64,000 nt of DNA from positions 1-64,000 of the forward strand of contig NZ_SMCP01000002.1 in the NCBI RefSeq assembly GCF_004342725.1, in the 5' to 3' direction. The stretch is from Testudinibacter aquarius (GTDB lineage Bacteria > Pseudomonadota > Gammaproteobacteria > Enterobacterales > Pasteurellaceae). The position numbers were made by a program, and so were the translations under genes. A model generated the notes under the pieces. It made no database searches, had not been told where the DNA came from, and saw nothing but the letters and a program-made list of their open reading frames with translations. Below are positions 63,952 to 64,000 of this stretch, piece after piece (position 1 is the stretch's first letter; every line of letters begins with the position of its first letter).

Positions 63952-64000
63952 ATGATACGTTTTTTTTCACAACTGTTGATTTTTCTCAAACTATTTTGGC
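63952..64000 (+). CDS. Unidentified gene, first 16 codons only
   Basis: An ATG with AGGA seven bases upstream opens a frame reading MIRFFSQLLIFLKLFW before the window ends. The hydrophobic opening suggests a signal anchor or membrane protein. It does not resemble the start of pabB. It is likely co-transcribed with pabA, 15 bp away. Confidence 0.5.
   Translation, partial: MIRFFSQLLIFLKLFW

Overview
This window comes from a chromosome of a Pasteurellaceae bacterium (Gammaproteobacteria). The signs are the very frequent Haemophilus-type DNA uptake word AAGTGCGGT and its complement ACCGCACTT, many of them arranged as inverted pairs at gene ends, together with gene content and order matching the Haemophilus, Aggregatibacter and Pasteurella group. 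The Actinobacillus-type uptake word was not noticed. Base composition looks moderate, perhaps in the high forties percent GC by eye, so an Aggregatibacter- or Necropsobacter-like genus is possible, but the genus is not resolved.

Layout. 1-200: tail of an IS110-family element inserted beside a short dispersed repeat. 244-6373: a TonB-dependent receptor with a possible Fur site, then corB-ypjD divergent from ffh. 6374-6709: repeats and a 22-codon stump of a VOC/glyoxalase gene. 6710-10810: phoR-phoB without pst genes, a GIY-YIG gene coupled to a LysR regulator, and a divergent NAD(P)-binding oxidoreductase. 10898-15424: gor, rlmJ and prlC in the E. coli order. 15478-17049: a full-length class II Fic protein. 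17206-24209: yhhQ under a preQ1 riboswitch, pyrG, eno, a small hypothetical, catalase with FNR-like and OxyR-like sites, and an acetyltransferase broken by two in-frame stops. 24233-24572: a 145-bp repeat in tandem. 24577-30820: hemG, trkH, yigZ and pepQ in the E. coli order, then tusA, an acetyltransferase, a GST and a WYL regulator. 31022-35491: potD, ribB under an FMN riboswitch, divergent ubiK, nadR and a metallophosphoesterase. 35571-49280: the complete S10, spc and alpha ribosomal protein operons on the minus strand, with recognisable regulatory leaders. 49738-54028: speF, grxB and a helical hypothetical. 54263-58679: lepA-lepB-rnc-era. 58680-61034: a purine permease flanked by direct copies of a hairpin repeat. 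61035-62756: queC-queD-queE under a second preQ1-I riboswitch. 62858-64000: a Fic gene whose catalytic core is deleted in frame, pabA, and the start of another gene.

How the genes work together. Most of the window is housekeeping: translation (S10-spc-alpha, lepA, era, rnc, rlmJ), protein export (ffh, secY, lepB), and redox and oxidative defence (gor, grxB, GST, katA). Two preQ1-I riboswitches put synthesis of the queuosine precursor (queCDE) and its uptake (yhhQ) under the same metabolite. nadR carries the NAD salvage activities that matter in this family. The most interesting non-routine items are the paired preQ1 switches, the in-frame core-deleted Fic gene, the IS110 insertion whose junction can be read against a second copy of its target repeat, the FNR-like plus OxyR-like catalase promoter, a small CTAG-flanked MITE-like element, and the repeats that bracket the purine permease. 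No CRISPR array, prophage, toxin-antitoxin pair or clearly new defence system was seen.
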